Below are positions 33,157 to 41,868 of a DNA stretch of 64,000 nucleotides, piece by piece. Under the pieces are notes generated by a model. It saw only the letters and a program-made list of their open reading frames with translations. It did not search any database and was not told where the DNA came from. The DNA is taken from the NCBI GenBank assembly GCA_021801265.1, contig JAJYYE010000012.1, positions 88,548 through 152,547 on the forward strand, given 5' to 3'. A program made the translations under genes and the position numbers. How positions within the stretch are numbered: position 1 is the stretch's first letter; the number at the start of each line of letters is the position of its first letter. This stretch comes from Pseudomonadota bacterium. GTDB lineage: Bacteria > Pseudomonadota > Gammaproteobacteria > Halothiobacillales > Halothiobacillaceae.

Positions 33157-34013
33157 ACGCTGCCACGCTGTGTTTTCAGTTGCTGGAAGGCCTGATTGAG
33201 TTGCGCCCATAATGAGCCTAACTTGCCGGTGCCGACGGCGTGATCGTTAATGCGGGTAATGGGCAATAAGTCCCGGGTGGAGCTGGTCATGAATACTTCG
33301 GTGGCATCAAACAGCCGATCAAACGGAATGGGGCATTCCAGCAAGGGGATTTGACCTTGTGCACGCACCATATCGACCAGACGATTGCGCGTAACACCGC
33401 CCAAAATATGCGGCCCCAGCGGCGCAGTTAAGAGTTCGCCATCAATCACCGCAAATAAATTGGAGGCTGCGCCTTCCAGCGCAATGCCTTCGCGCACCAG
33501 GATGGCCTCGGACGCGCCTGCAGCCACGGCTTGCTGGCGCGCCATAATGTTCGGCAATAAATTCACGCTTTTAATGTCACAGCGACTCCAGCGCAAATCG
33601 GGCACGGTAATTGCTCGAGCGCCTTGGCGGCGAATTTCTTCGGAAACCGGCGTAATGGGGTTTGCACTGGCTAAAACCGTCGGCGCAACCGGTGGATTGG
33701 GATAAGCATGATCCCGCTTGGGTGGTGTGCCACGCGTCACTTGAATATAGATTGAGACATCATCACTTGGGCATTGCACGACCAGGCGCTCAATCACCTC
33801 AAGCCACTGCGCCGCACTCATCGGGTCGACAATCTCAATCTCACGCAAACTCCGCGCCAGCCGCGTCAAATGCGCTTTTGCGCCGAACAACTGCTTATTA
33901 AAGGCCGGGATGACTTCATAGACGCCATCGCCAAACAAAAAACCCCGATCAAAAACAGAAACTTGCGCCATCTCGGGCGCGATCCAATTTCCGTTGAAAA
34001 AAACTTGAGTCAT
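33153..34013 (-). CDS. dat: D-amino acid aminotransferase, class IV PLP enzyme
   Basis: A 286-residue fold-type IV aminotransferase: VSVFDRGFLFGDGVYEVIPAF at the N-terminus, IYIQVTRGTPPKRDH, the PLP lysine in CDIKSVNLLPN, and EGAASNLFAVIDGELLTAPL. The residues fit D-alanine transaminase better than branched-chain transaminase. Its position between dacA and ybeD-lipB, in a cell-wall cluster, fits D-amino acid supply. The gap after dacA is 27 bases. Confidence 0.88.
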   Translation of the reverse strand: MTQVFFNGNWIAPEMAQVSVFDRGFLFGDGVYEVIPAFNKQLFGAKAHLTRLARSLREIEIVDPMSAAQWLEVIERLVVQCPSDDVSIYIQVTRGTPPKRDHAYPNPPVAPTVLASANPITPVSEEIRRQGARAITVPDLRWSRCDIKSVNLLPNIMARQQAVAAGASEAILVREGIALEGAASNLFAVIDGELLTAPLGPHILGGVTRNRLVDMVRAQGQIPLLECPIPFDRLFDATEVFMTSSTRDLLPITRINDHAVGTGKLGSLWAQLNQAFQQLKTQRGSV

Positions 34014-34040
34014 ATCAATTCCAACAATTCAAAATGGGGG

Positions 34041-35300
34041 TTAAAACCAGAGCCGCACGCTATCGATCATTTTCTTGAAGAAGCCGCCTTCCGGCACAGC
34101 CTTCAAGGTGACCACGTCCCGCTCGGCAATGACTTTATCGCCCAATTTTACGGTGAGTTTACCCACGGGCTGATTCACGGTGAAAGGCGCGATCAGTTTA
34201 GGATTCATGGTCATGCTGACGCTGACGTTTTTACCCTGATCCTTGGGCACCAGCACGACAAGATCTTGCGCTAAGCCCACCGGAACGCTGCCCTCCACCC
34301 CTTTGAATATCACAGGGGTTGCCAACACTTCATCCGCTTTGCGTACGGGGACATTTTCAAAAAACCGGAAGCCGTAATTCATCAAGGCTTCGGCTTCGTT
34401 ATTGCGTGCATCGTCGCTGTCAGTGCCCAGTACAACCGCAATTAATCGCATGCCATTTTGCTGACCGGAGGTAGCCAAGCAAAACCCGGCTTCTTCGGTG
34501 TGGCCCGTTTTGCCACCATCGATCCAGTTATCTCGGAACAAAAGCTTTTCACGATTCAGTTGTTTAATGCCATTCCAGGTGAATTCTTTCTGACGGAAAA
34601 ATTCATGGTAATAATCGGGAAATTTACGCACCAAATCGTTAAACAGCAGGCTGATATCGCGCGCCGACATCACATGACCATCGGCAGGCCAGCCGGTCGG
34701 ATCCTCATAGTGGGTATTCACCATACCGAGTTTTTTGGCCGTGGCATTCATTTGTGCCACGAAACTTTCCTGATTACCCCCCACATATTCAGCCAGGGCT
34801 GTCGCCGCATCGTTACCCGATTGCACAATCATGCCGCGCAGCAAGTTTTCCACACTGACCTGCTTACCCACCTCGATAAACATTTTCGAACCTTGCATCT
34901 GCCAGGCATTTTTACTGATGGTGACCATATCATTCATGTGAATATCGCCCGATTTCAAGGCGCTAAATACAAGATATGAGGTCATGAGTTTGGTGATACT
35001 CGCTGGCGGCACCGGTTGGTCGGCATTTTTATCGACAATAATTTGCCCGGTGTTGGCATCCATGAGCACATACGACCGTGCCGACAAGACCGGCGCGCCG
35101 GGCACGGGCATGACTGCTTTTGGATTGAGCGTGGGCACGGGATTGGGCGTGGGTACCGAATTTTGGACTGGCGTGGCGAGTACGGCAGGCGCCGCCCAAA
35201 CCGATAGTGAAGTCACCGCCAAGGTGGCCGCTAAAAAAATTCGCAGCACGGGGGCTGCGCTATGATTATGTTTACTCATTATTTTCTGCTTATTGCTCAT
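34041..35300 (-). CDS. dacA: D-alanyl-D-alanine carboxypeptidase (PBP5/6 type)
   Basis: Removes the terminal D-Ala from peptidoglycan stem peptides. It has a signal peptide (ending near VWAAPA), then serine-peptidase S11 motifs: SITK (SxxK), SGN (SxN) in IVQSGNDAATAL, and KTG in DGGKTGHTEEAG. A beta-rich C-terminal domain and an amphipathic membrane-anchoring end (FKKMIDSVRLWF) follow. The start is ATG 35300 or ATG 35279 (MSKHNHS); both leave a working signal peptide. It follows rlpA by 6 bases. Confidence 0.95.
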   Translation of the reverse strand: MSNKQKIMSKHNHSAAPVLRIFLAATLAVTSLSVWAAPAVLATPVQNSVPTPNPVPTLNPKAVMPVPGAPVLSARSYVLMDANTGQIIVDKNADQPVPPASITKLMTSYLVFSALKSGDIHMNDMVTISKNAWQMQGSKMFIEVGKQVSVENLLRGMIVQSGNDAATALAEYVGGNQESFVAQMNATAKKLGMVNTHYEDPTGWPADGHVMSARDISLLFNDLVRKFPDYYHEFFRQKEFTWNGIKQLNREKLLFRDNWIDGGKTGHTEEAGFCLATSGQQNGMRLIAVVLGTDSDDARNNEAEALMNYGFRFFENVPVRKADEVLATPVIFKGVEGSVPVGLAQDLVVLVPKDQGKNVSVSMTMNPKLIAPFTVNQPVGKLTVKLGDKVIAERDVVTLKAVPEGGFFKKMIDSVRLWF

Positions 35301-35306
35301 GACCTA

Positions 35307-36233
35307 TTATTCCACTACCATCTGGGCGTTTTCAAAACCGATTGTTCTCAATTGATCCATTGTCTGGTCGTATTCACTCAGTGACCCGACCGGCCCCACG
35401 CGCACGCGGCTTAACCCGCCAAATGGCATGACTGTTACCGATCTTAACCCCGCGAGTTCAAGCCGCCGCCGAACGTTCATTACATTGGCGACATCACTGA
35501 ACGCGCCCACTTGGATAAATACATCCTGCCCCCACACCGCTTGCGGCACCACAACCGGTGCGCTGGCGCCCGAAAATTGCGGCGCAGGCGTTTCAATCAA
35601 ATCACTGTTTTGATCTAAGCGCTGGGCTAGTGCCTGAGCTTGGGGCGCAATCACCGGCGAGGGCGCTGGTTGCCGGGCGATATCGGGTGTAGCCGCCGGG
35701 CTATCTGGCGTAATGACTTTGATATCGACCATGGCCGTGCCCTTGCCAATCATGCCAATTTTTTTGGCGGCGGCGTACGATAAATCAATAATGCGATTCG
35801 ACACAAACGGCCCGCGATCGTTCACCCGCACGATCGCCTGTTTGCCGTTTTCCATATTGGTGACCTGCACAAAGGCAGGAATGCGCAACGTTTTGTGGGC
35901 GGCGGTCATCGCATACATGTTGTACCGCTCACCACTGGATGTCGATTTACTCTGGAAGTCCGGTCCGTACCACGATGCCACACCTTGGGCATCGTAGCCC
36001 GCATTGTTCGATAGCACATGATAGGTGCGCCCAAGCACGTTATATGATGGCGGATTAATACGGTTGGGCTGATGTTCAAAACGGGGCACGGCATTTTCAG
36101 AAGTGGCCTCGCCGGGGTTCAGGCGGGGGCCAGATGAGCACCCCGCCAACAACGCCATTGAGCACACGGCGACCAAACCCCATGCGCCAAAATGCGAGGG
36201 CCAAGCGATCGGCTGCGAAAATATTATCCTCAT
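35307..36233 (-). CDS. rlpA: RlpA septal ring lytic transglycosylase, lipoprotein with SPOR domain
   Basis: Outer-membrane lipoprotein (lipobox LLAGC, residues about 28-32). The double-psi beta-barrel domain (GVASWYGPDFQSKSTSSGER; RVNDRGPFVSNRIIDLS) cleaves peptidoglycan strands, and a C-terminal SPOR domain (QVGAFSDVANVMNVRRRLE) targets denuded septal peptidoglycan. A Pro/Ala-rich linker joins them. It sits between mltB and dacA, 6 bases from each, within the mrdA-rodA cluster. Confidence 0.95.
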   Translation of the reverse strand: MRIIFSQPIAWPSHFGAWGLVAVCSMALLAGCSSGPRLNPGEATSENAVPRFEHQPNRINPPSYNVLGRTYHVLSNNAGYDAQGVASWYGPDFQSKSTSSGERYNMYAMTAAHKTLRIPAFVQVTNMENGKQAIVRVNDRGPFVSNRIIDLSYAAAKKIGMIGKGTAMVDIKVITPDSPAATPDIARQPAPSPVIAPQAQALAQRLDQNSDLIETPAPQFSGASAPVVVPQAVWGQDVFIQVGAFSDVANVMNVRRRLELAGLRSVTVMPFGGLSRVRVGPVGSLSEYDQTMDQLRTIGFENAQMVVE

Positions 36234-36239
36234 GCGACG

Positions 36240-37334
36240 TTACTCGCCCGAACCGACGATCGCGGTTGTTGTTGCCGCACGCGCCGCCGTAATGGCCTGG
36301 CCCAACTGCCACACCGCCATTGCATACAAGGTGCTGTGGTTATAGCGGGTGATGACGTAAAAATTATTCAAGCCAACCCAGTATTCGATTTTATCCAGCC
36401 CTGTCAGGGTAAATAACATGACTTTTTCACTGTCGGGTAAATACAAATCCTTGGGCAGGGCAATACCGAATTGGCGCATCTGCCCAATCGTGATTTTGGG
36501 TTTGAGATTACGGCCCTCATTCAAATAATCCGTAACCGCCGCAGTATTTTGAACATCGACCTGAAACCCTACCGGGCCACCCAGCACCCAGCCATGTTCA
36601 GAAAAATAGTTCGCCACGCTGGCGAATATATCTGCATCGCTGTGCCATAAATCCCGTTTGCCATCGCCGTTGCCATCAATGGCGTAGGCAAGATAACTGG
36701 AAGGAATAAATTGCGGCATCCCCATCGCGCCCGCATAACTGCCCAGCGCATCGTTCATATCAATATGCTCTTTGGCCGCCAATCTGAAAAAGTCCATCAG
36801 TTGCCCGCGGAAAAACGCCCCGCGCTTGGGGTAATCGAACCCCAAGGTCGCCAATGAATCGATAATGCGGTAACTGCCCATGCGTTGACCATAAAAGGTT
36901 TCCACGCCAACAATTGCCACGATAATGGCGGGCGACACCCCATATTTTTGGCTGATGGCATCTAAATCGGTCGCATATTTATTCCAAAAGTCCACCCCAT
37001 CGGCAATTCGTTTGGGCGTAATAAAAATCGGCCGATACTGTGCCCAGGTTTTCGATTCTGCCGGTCGATTCATCGCATCGATAATGCTGCTCTGATAATG
37101 TGCATCATCCAGCCATTGTTGAATTTCCGCTATCGGCACCCCCGTGTTTTTTGCGGCCTCTGTCGCGAACGCTTGAACATCGGCACGGTGCGCGTAATTC
37201 CCCGGTGGTGATTGGGGCTGAGCGGATTCAGTTTCTGCCTGCACACCGATCGACCAGCTGAGTGCCAAACCCAATGCCATCGTGGCCAGCACGCTCATTC
37301 CAAGAGGGTTCGTGATTTGTCGCATGTGTCTCAT
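36240..37334 (-). CDS. mltB: Membrane-bound lytic murein transglycosylase B
   Basis: A 364-residue MltB with an N-terminal signal (SVLATMALGLALSW). The transglycosylase core has the catalytic Glu in IVAIVGVETFYGQRMG, and SYAGAMGMPQFIPSSYLAYA and NGDGKRDLW follow, as usual in the family. Its start overlaps the rodA stop by 4 bases (ATGA). No lipobox is evident, so this may be a soluble periplasmic form. Confidence 0.94.
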   Translation of the reverse strand: MRHMRQITNPLGMSVLATMALGLALSWSIGVQAETESAQPQSPPGNYAHRADVQAFATEAAKNTGVPIAEIQQWLDDAHYQSSIIDAMNRPAESKTWAQYRPIFITPKRIADGVDFWNKYATDLDAISQKYGVSPAIIVAIVGVETFYGQRMGSYRIIDSLATLGFDYPKRGAFFRGQLMDFFRLAAKEHIDMNDALGSYAGAMGMPQFIPSSYLAYAIDGNGDGKRDLWHSDADIFASVANYFSEHGWVLGGPVGFQVDVQNTAAVTDYLNEGRNLKPKITIGQMRQFGIALPKDLYLPDSEKVMLFTLTGLDKIEYWVGLNNFYVITRYNHSTLYAMAVWQLGQAITAARAATTTAIVGSGE

Positions 37335-38530
37335 CGCTCGTGTCCTAAAAAACTTCGTTGTGTTCGGATGCTCATCAGCATACCCAAAGCGATCATGATG
37401 GTCACGAGCGCGGTCCCGCCATAACTCATCAACGGTAAGGGCACACCCACGACCGGTAAAATCCCAATCACCATGCCGGCATTCACAAAAACGTATACCA
37501 AAAATGTCATTGAAATAGCGGCGGCCAGCATCCGACCTGCGGTGGATTCGGCATTTGCGGCAATCGTCAAGCCCCGCCAGATCACGGCCAAATACAAACC
37601 AAACAGAATAATCAAGCCCAACAGACCAAATTCCTCGGCATACACCGCCAGAATAAAGTCGGTGGTGCCTTCAGGCAGAAAATTCAAGTGTGACTGGGTG
37701 CCTTGTAACCAGCCTTTACCCCAAACGCCGCCCGAGCCAATCGCAATCATCGATTGAATGGTGTGGTACCCCGCGCCCAGTGGATCGGCCATGGGGTTGA
37801 ATAGCGTCAGCACGCGCTCTTTTTGATAATCGTGCATCACGTAAAACCACATCAGCGGCGCCGCAGCGGAAACGGCCACACCAAACCCGAGCACATACCA
37901 CCAGGATAAGCCGGCAAAAAACAACACGAATAATCCGGCCATCATCACCAAAATCGCCGTGCCTAAATCCGGCTGCAAAATAATCAATATCGTAGGTACC
38001 GCAATAAGCATCAAGGCAAGAACCACATCGAAAAAACGCGGCGGCAACGGACGTTTGGCCAAAAACCAAGCCAGCATCATGGGCATGCCCAGCTTTAAAA
38101 TTTCAGCGGGTTGGAACCGAATGAACCCTAAATCCAGCCAGCGACGTGCACCCTTGCCAATATCTCCAAAGAGATATACCGCAACCAACAGTAACACCAC
38201 AAAACCAAACAACCACGGCGCAATGGTGAAGAAAAACCGCTGGGGAATCTGGGCAATCGCCAGCATCAACAAAAACGCCAAGGCAAAGCGGAAAGCACTT
38301 TTCTCAACCCAAATCACGCTTTGATCGGAGGCCGAATAACCCGCCACCAAGCCAATCGCCGCAATAAGCATCAAAAAAAACAGCAGAATCGGATCGTAAT
38401 TAATCCGGCGAACGAAGGCCAACGTTTGGGCGGCTGTTCTCTGCCAATGCTGACCGCTACCCAATGGTCCGTTGCGGTGCAGGCATTCGCGAATTGCTTT
38501 AGGGGGTTTCAGCGCAAATTTAATCGCCAT
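37331..38530 (-). CDS. rodA: Rod-shape peptidoglycan polymerase RodA (SEDS)
   Basis: A multi-pass inner-membrane glycosyltransferase of the SEDS family that works with PBP2 in lateral wall growth. It has about ten hydrophobic segments and the conserved stretches GKGARRWLDLGFIRFQPAEI, PDLGTAILV, and a C-terminal VGVPLPLMSYGGTALV. The start ATG 38530 lies inside the end of mrdA (11-base overlap). The about 30-residue cytosolic N-terminus is longer than in E. coli. Confidence 0.96.
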   Translation of the reverse strand: MAIKFALKPPKAIRECLHRNGPLGSGQHWQRTAAQTLAFVRRINYDPILLFFLMLIAAIGLVAGYSASDQSVIWVEKSAFRFALAFLLMLAIAQIPQRFFFTIAPWLFGFVVLLLVAVYLFGDIGKGARRWLDLGFIRFQPAEILKLGMPMMLAWFLAKRPLPPRFFDVVLALMLIAVPTILIILQPDLGTAILVMMAGLFVLFFAGLSWWYVLGFGVAVSAAAPLMWFYVMHDYQKERVLTLFNPMADPLGAGYHTIQSMIAIGSGGVWGKGWLQGTQSHLNFLPEGTTDFILAVYAEEFGLLGLIILFGLYLAVIWRGLTIAANAESTAGRMLAAAISMTFLVYVFVNAGMVIGILPVVGVPLPLMSYGGTALVTIMIALGMLMSIRTQRSFLGHER

Positions 38531-40403
38531 GATTGATGAGCTCGACCTTCACCGGATTGTTTGCCCGATAACCCAAGTAATAATCCATGATTTTTCGTGC
38601 CATTGGGGCGGTTGTTCCCGCACCGCTACCGCCATGCTCGGCAATAACAGCGACTGCAATTTTCGGATCATCATACGGCGCAAAGCCGATAAACAAGGCG
38701 TGGTCGTGCAGTTTTTTGGCGAGATCTTTGGCGTTATATCGGGCATTTTGCGCTACCGTAAACACTTGTGCCGTACCGGTTTTACCCGCAATCAAATACG
38801 GTGCAGCGATGCGGCGCGCGGTGCCCTTAGGCCCATTCACCACATCAAACATGCCGTGGCGCACATCCTGCCAGTAACCGGGCTGATTCATCACAATCGG
38901 CGGTTCGATTGCTGCATTCGTTTTAACCAACCAGGGTCGATAGCGCTTGCCTGACTCAGCCAGGGTTGCCGTGGTTTGCGCCAATTGCAGAATGGTGGTC
39001 AGCATATAGCCTTGGCCAATCCCCGCAATCACCGTTTCGCCGGGATACCACACTTGCCCCTTGGTTTTACGTTTCCATTCACGCGAAGGAACCAAACCCG
39101 TTGATTCGCCGGGTAAATCAATACCCGTTTTAGCGCCCAAGCCAAATTCTGTTAAAAACTGATGGAGTTTGTCGATACCGAGCCGAAACGCGAGATCGTA
39201 AAAATACACATCGCACGATTGCGTGATGGCATCATCCAGCGTGACCCAACCATGACCCCATTTTTGCCAATCGCGATAATGGTGTGCATCGCCAGGGATT
39301 TGGAAATAGGGTCCGGCGAAGAATTTTTTGTTCGGATCAAGAATGCCCGCCTGTAATCCTGCCAAGGCCATGACCGGCTTAATGGTGGAGCCCGGCGGGT
39401 AGGTTGCGGCCATGGCGCGATCATACAGCGGGCGTTCGGGGTCGTTAAGCAAGGCTTGATAGTTTTTTTGGCTGATGCCATCCACAAACAGGTTGGGATC
39501 AAAACTTGGCCGGGAGACCATCGCTTTAATAGCGCCCGTCTCTGGATCTTCCACCACCACCGCGCCACTAAATCCCCCCAATGTGGCAGCCGCGATACCC
39601 TGCAGCGGCACATCCAGGCTCAAATGAATATCCTTTCCCGGCGTGGGGCGAACAACGTTCAGCACTTTCACCACACGACCCAGCGCATCGACCTCGACTT
39701 CCTTGTGACCCGGTTTACCGTGTAACTCATCCTCATATTGCCGCTCAATGCCCGATTTGCCAATATACTGCGTACCTTGATACAAATCGGGATTAATCTT
39801 TTTCAAATCAGCGACATTGATACGACCCACATACCCGACCACATGCGCCAATAATTGCCGGTACGGGTAGACTCGCTTCAAACTCGATTGAATTTCCACC
39901 CCCGGCAACCAAGGTTGTAATTGGGCAATTTTCGCCATTTCATAGGGGGTGAGATCCGATTTAACCAGCATCGGATCAAACGACCGTCCGAAGCGGATCC
40001 GTTCGCGCAGATCGCTCATCGTGTCGTCATCCAAATTGAGTACCTCTTGCAAAATGATCAATTCTTGCTTGAGATTGGTGGCATCTTCACGCGTGATTTG
40101 CACCTGGAATGTAGCGATATTATCGGCCACCACCCTTCCTGCATCATCAAAAATACGCCCCCGCTCTGGCGGAATCACCAGGGTACGGGTGCGATTACTT
40201 TCGGCCAATTCGGAAAAATGGGCGTGGCGATCCACCTGTAAAAAAGCCGCTCGCCACACCAATACGGCAAAAACGACCAACGCAAGCAATGCCGCCATCA
40301 TGATACGGCGACGGAAAATCTGCCGTGCCCGATGACGGGTATCCAGGCCACGGTCACCAAGCCGTGTTGGCCGCGCGGAGCGCCATGCGTCACGGATGCT
40401 CAT
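38520..40403 (-). CDS. mrdA: Penicillin-binding protein 2, elongasome transpeptidase
   Basis: A 627-residue class B PBP with an N-terminal membrane anchor (MMAALLALVVFAVLVW, residues about 35-50) and a pedestal region (RGRIFDDAGRVVADN). The transpeptidase domain has STIK (in YPPGSTIKP), SCD and KTG (AGKTGTAQ). It is the first gene of the run that continues through rodA, mltB, rlpA and dacA; ppa lies 103 bases upstream on the same strand. Confidence 0.96.
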   Translation of the reverse strand: MSIRDAWRSARPTRLGDRGLDTRHRARQIFRRRIMMAALLALVVFAVLVWRAAFLQVDRHAHFSELAESNRTRTLVIPPERGRIFDDAGRVVADNIATFQVQITREDATNLKQELIILQEVLNLDDDTMSDLRERIRFGRSFDPMLVKSDLTPYEMAKIAQLQPWLPGVEIQSSLKRVYPYRQLLAHVVGYVGRINVADLKKINPDLYQGTQYIGKSGIERQYEDELHGKPGHKEVEVDALGRVVKVLNVVRPTPGKDIHLSLDVPLQGIAAATLGGFSGAVVVEDPETGAIKAMVSRPSFDPNLFVDGISQKNYQALLNDPERPLYDRAMAATYPPGSTIKPVMALAGLQAGILDPNKKFFAGPYFQIPGDAHHYRDWQKWGHGWVTLDDAITQSCDVYFYDLAFRLGIDKLHQFLTEFGLGAKTGIDLPGESTGLVPSREWKRKTKGQVWYPGETVIAGIGQGYMLTTILQLAQTTATLAESGKRYRPWLVKTNAAIEPPIVMNQPGYWQDVRHGMFDVVNGPKGTARRIAAPYLIAGKTGTAQVFTVAQNARYNAKDLAKKLHDHALFIGFAPYDDPKIAVAVIAEHGGSGAGTTAPMARKIMDYYLGYRANNPVKVELINHGD

Positions 40404-40506
40404 GAACTTAAGGTCATGAATGCCAGATCATGGACGTAGGGGCATAGTCAGACACTCATGGCCTGAGGTCAGCAAAATCTAGCGTCATCAACACCCATGA
40501 GCCGGT

Positions 40507-41037
40507 TCACGCCGTGTGATAACGCGCAATTGAGGCATCAATTTCTGCACAGGCAGCCGCTTTATCCGCCCAGCCATCGACCCGTACCCATTTGCCAACT
40601 TCCAGTGCCTTGTACTGCTCGAAAAAATGCTTAATTTGCCTCAGCAATAATTCCGGCAGGTCAGTCGCTTCATGAATATCGTTATACAGCGGGGTTAATT
40701 TGCTGTGCGGAACCGCAATTATCTTGGCATCGATACCCGATTCGTCGGTCATTTTCAACATACCCACCGGACGGGCGCGAATGACAGACCCCGGCATTAG
40801 GGGCGTTGGCGTCACCACTAAAACATCCACCGGATCACCATCTTCCGACAAGGTGTTCGGTACAAAACCATAGTTGGCCGGATAAAACATGGCGGTAGCC
40901 ATAAACCGATCCACCAGCAGGGCACCCGAATCTTTATCCACTTCGTACTTGATCGGCGCACCTTGGGCGGGAATTTCAATCACAACAAAAATATCTTCCG
41001 GAGCCGCTTTACCGGCTGGAATCTTGGATAAATCCAT
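40507..41037 (-). CDS. ppa: Inorganic pyrophosphatase
   Basis: A 176-residue family I pyrophosphatase that hydrolyses PPi to phosphate in the cytosol. It shows the metal-binding signature [10 protein letters not shown], the upstream NYGFVPNT, and [11 protein letters not shown] with conserved Lys and Glu. It is divergent from adk; the 167 bases between them should carry both promoters. Confidence 0.96.
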   Translation of the reverse strand: MDLSKIPAGKAAPEDIFVVIEIPAQGAPIKYEVDKDSGALLVDRFMATAMFYPANYGFVPNTLSEDGDPVDVLVVTPTPLMPGSVIRARPVGMLKMTDESGIDAKIIAVPHSKLTPLYNDIHEATDLPELLLRQIKHFFEQYKALEVGKWVRVDGWADKAAACAEIDASIARYHTA

Positions 41038-41204
41038 GGTTTTCTCCCAAAAAATGCAATCAACAGAGATTAATTAAAAACATACTCACGCCGCGCGGTG
41101 CATTCAAGGTAACGCCCCGGGGCAAAGTTTGCGTATTATACGGACTTTATTTTAGTCGCGTCGGTTCCGCCGATGCCTTAACATTTCTCACAGGTTACTT
41201 ATTC

Positions 41205-41858
41205 ATGCGTATTGTGCTTCTCGGCGCGCCTGGCTCTGGCAAAGGTACTCAGGCCAAAAAACTGGTCGATCATTATGGCGTAGTGCAAATTTCCACCGGT
41301 GATTTGTTGCGCGCCGCAGTATCCGCAGGATCCGAGTTAGGCAAAGCCGCCAAAGCCGCGATGGATGCCGGGCACTTGGTGAGTGATGACATCGTACTCG
41401 GCATGATTAAAGAGCGGATAAACCAACCGGATACCCAACGCGGGTACATTCTGGATGGCTTTCCGCGTAATTTGGCTCAAGCGGCCGCGCTCGATAGCCT
41501 GCTCAATAGCCTGAACCAGTCGCTGGAAGCGGCCATCCTGCTGGATGTCCCCTTTGAAGATTTACTGCACCGCCTCACAGGGCGTCAAACCTGCGCCAGT
41601 TGCGGTGCGTTATTCAATCTGTATACCCATCCCAGTGCCGTATCAGGCGTCTGCGATGTGTGCGGGGGCGAGTTGACCCAACGCGCCGATGACAACGAAG
41701 CCACGGTGAGCCACCGCCTCAAAGTATTCGAAGAACAAACCACACCGCTAATTGCCTTTTATGATAGCCAAGGCAAACTCACCCGGATCGATGGCACCCG
41801 CCCCATTGATGAGATTACGGAAGGATTCCATGATGTCCTTGCTGGCCTGAAGCGTTAA
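41205..41858 (+). CDS. adk: Adenylate kinase, zinc-LID type
   Basis: Interconverts ATP, ADP and AMP. P-loop GAPGSGKGTQ at residues 7-16, DGFPRN, and a LID with two CxxC pairs (TCASCG and CDVCGG) that would bind a structural zinc, unlike the Cys-free LID of E. coli Adk. It is 217 residues, the normal long form. It is probably followed by read-through into lptD 10 bases on, although lptD likely also has its own signals. Confidence 0.97.
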   Translation: MRIVLLGAPGSGKGTQAKKLVDHYGVVQISTGDLLRAAVSAGSELGKAAKAAMDAGHLVSDDIVLGMIKERINQPDTQRGYILDGFPRNLAQAAALDSLLNSLNQSLEAAILLDVPFEDLLHRLTGRQTCASCGALFNLYTHPSAVSGVCDVCGGELTQRADDNEATVSHRLKVFEEQTTPLIAFYDSQGKLTRIDGTRPIDEITEGFHDVLAGLKR

Positions 41859-41868
41859 GTTCGTCCAC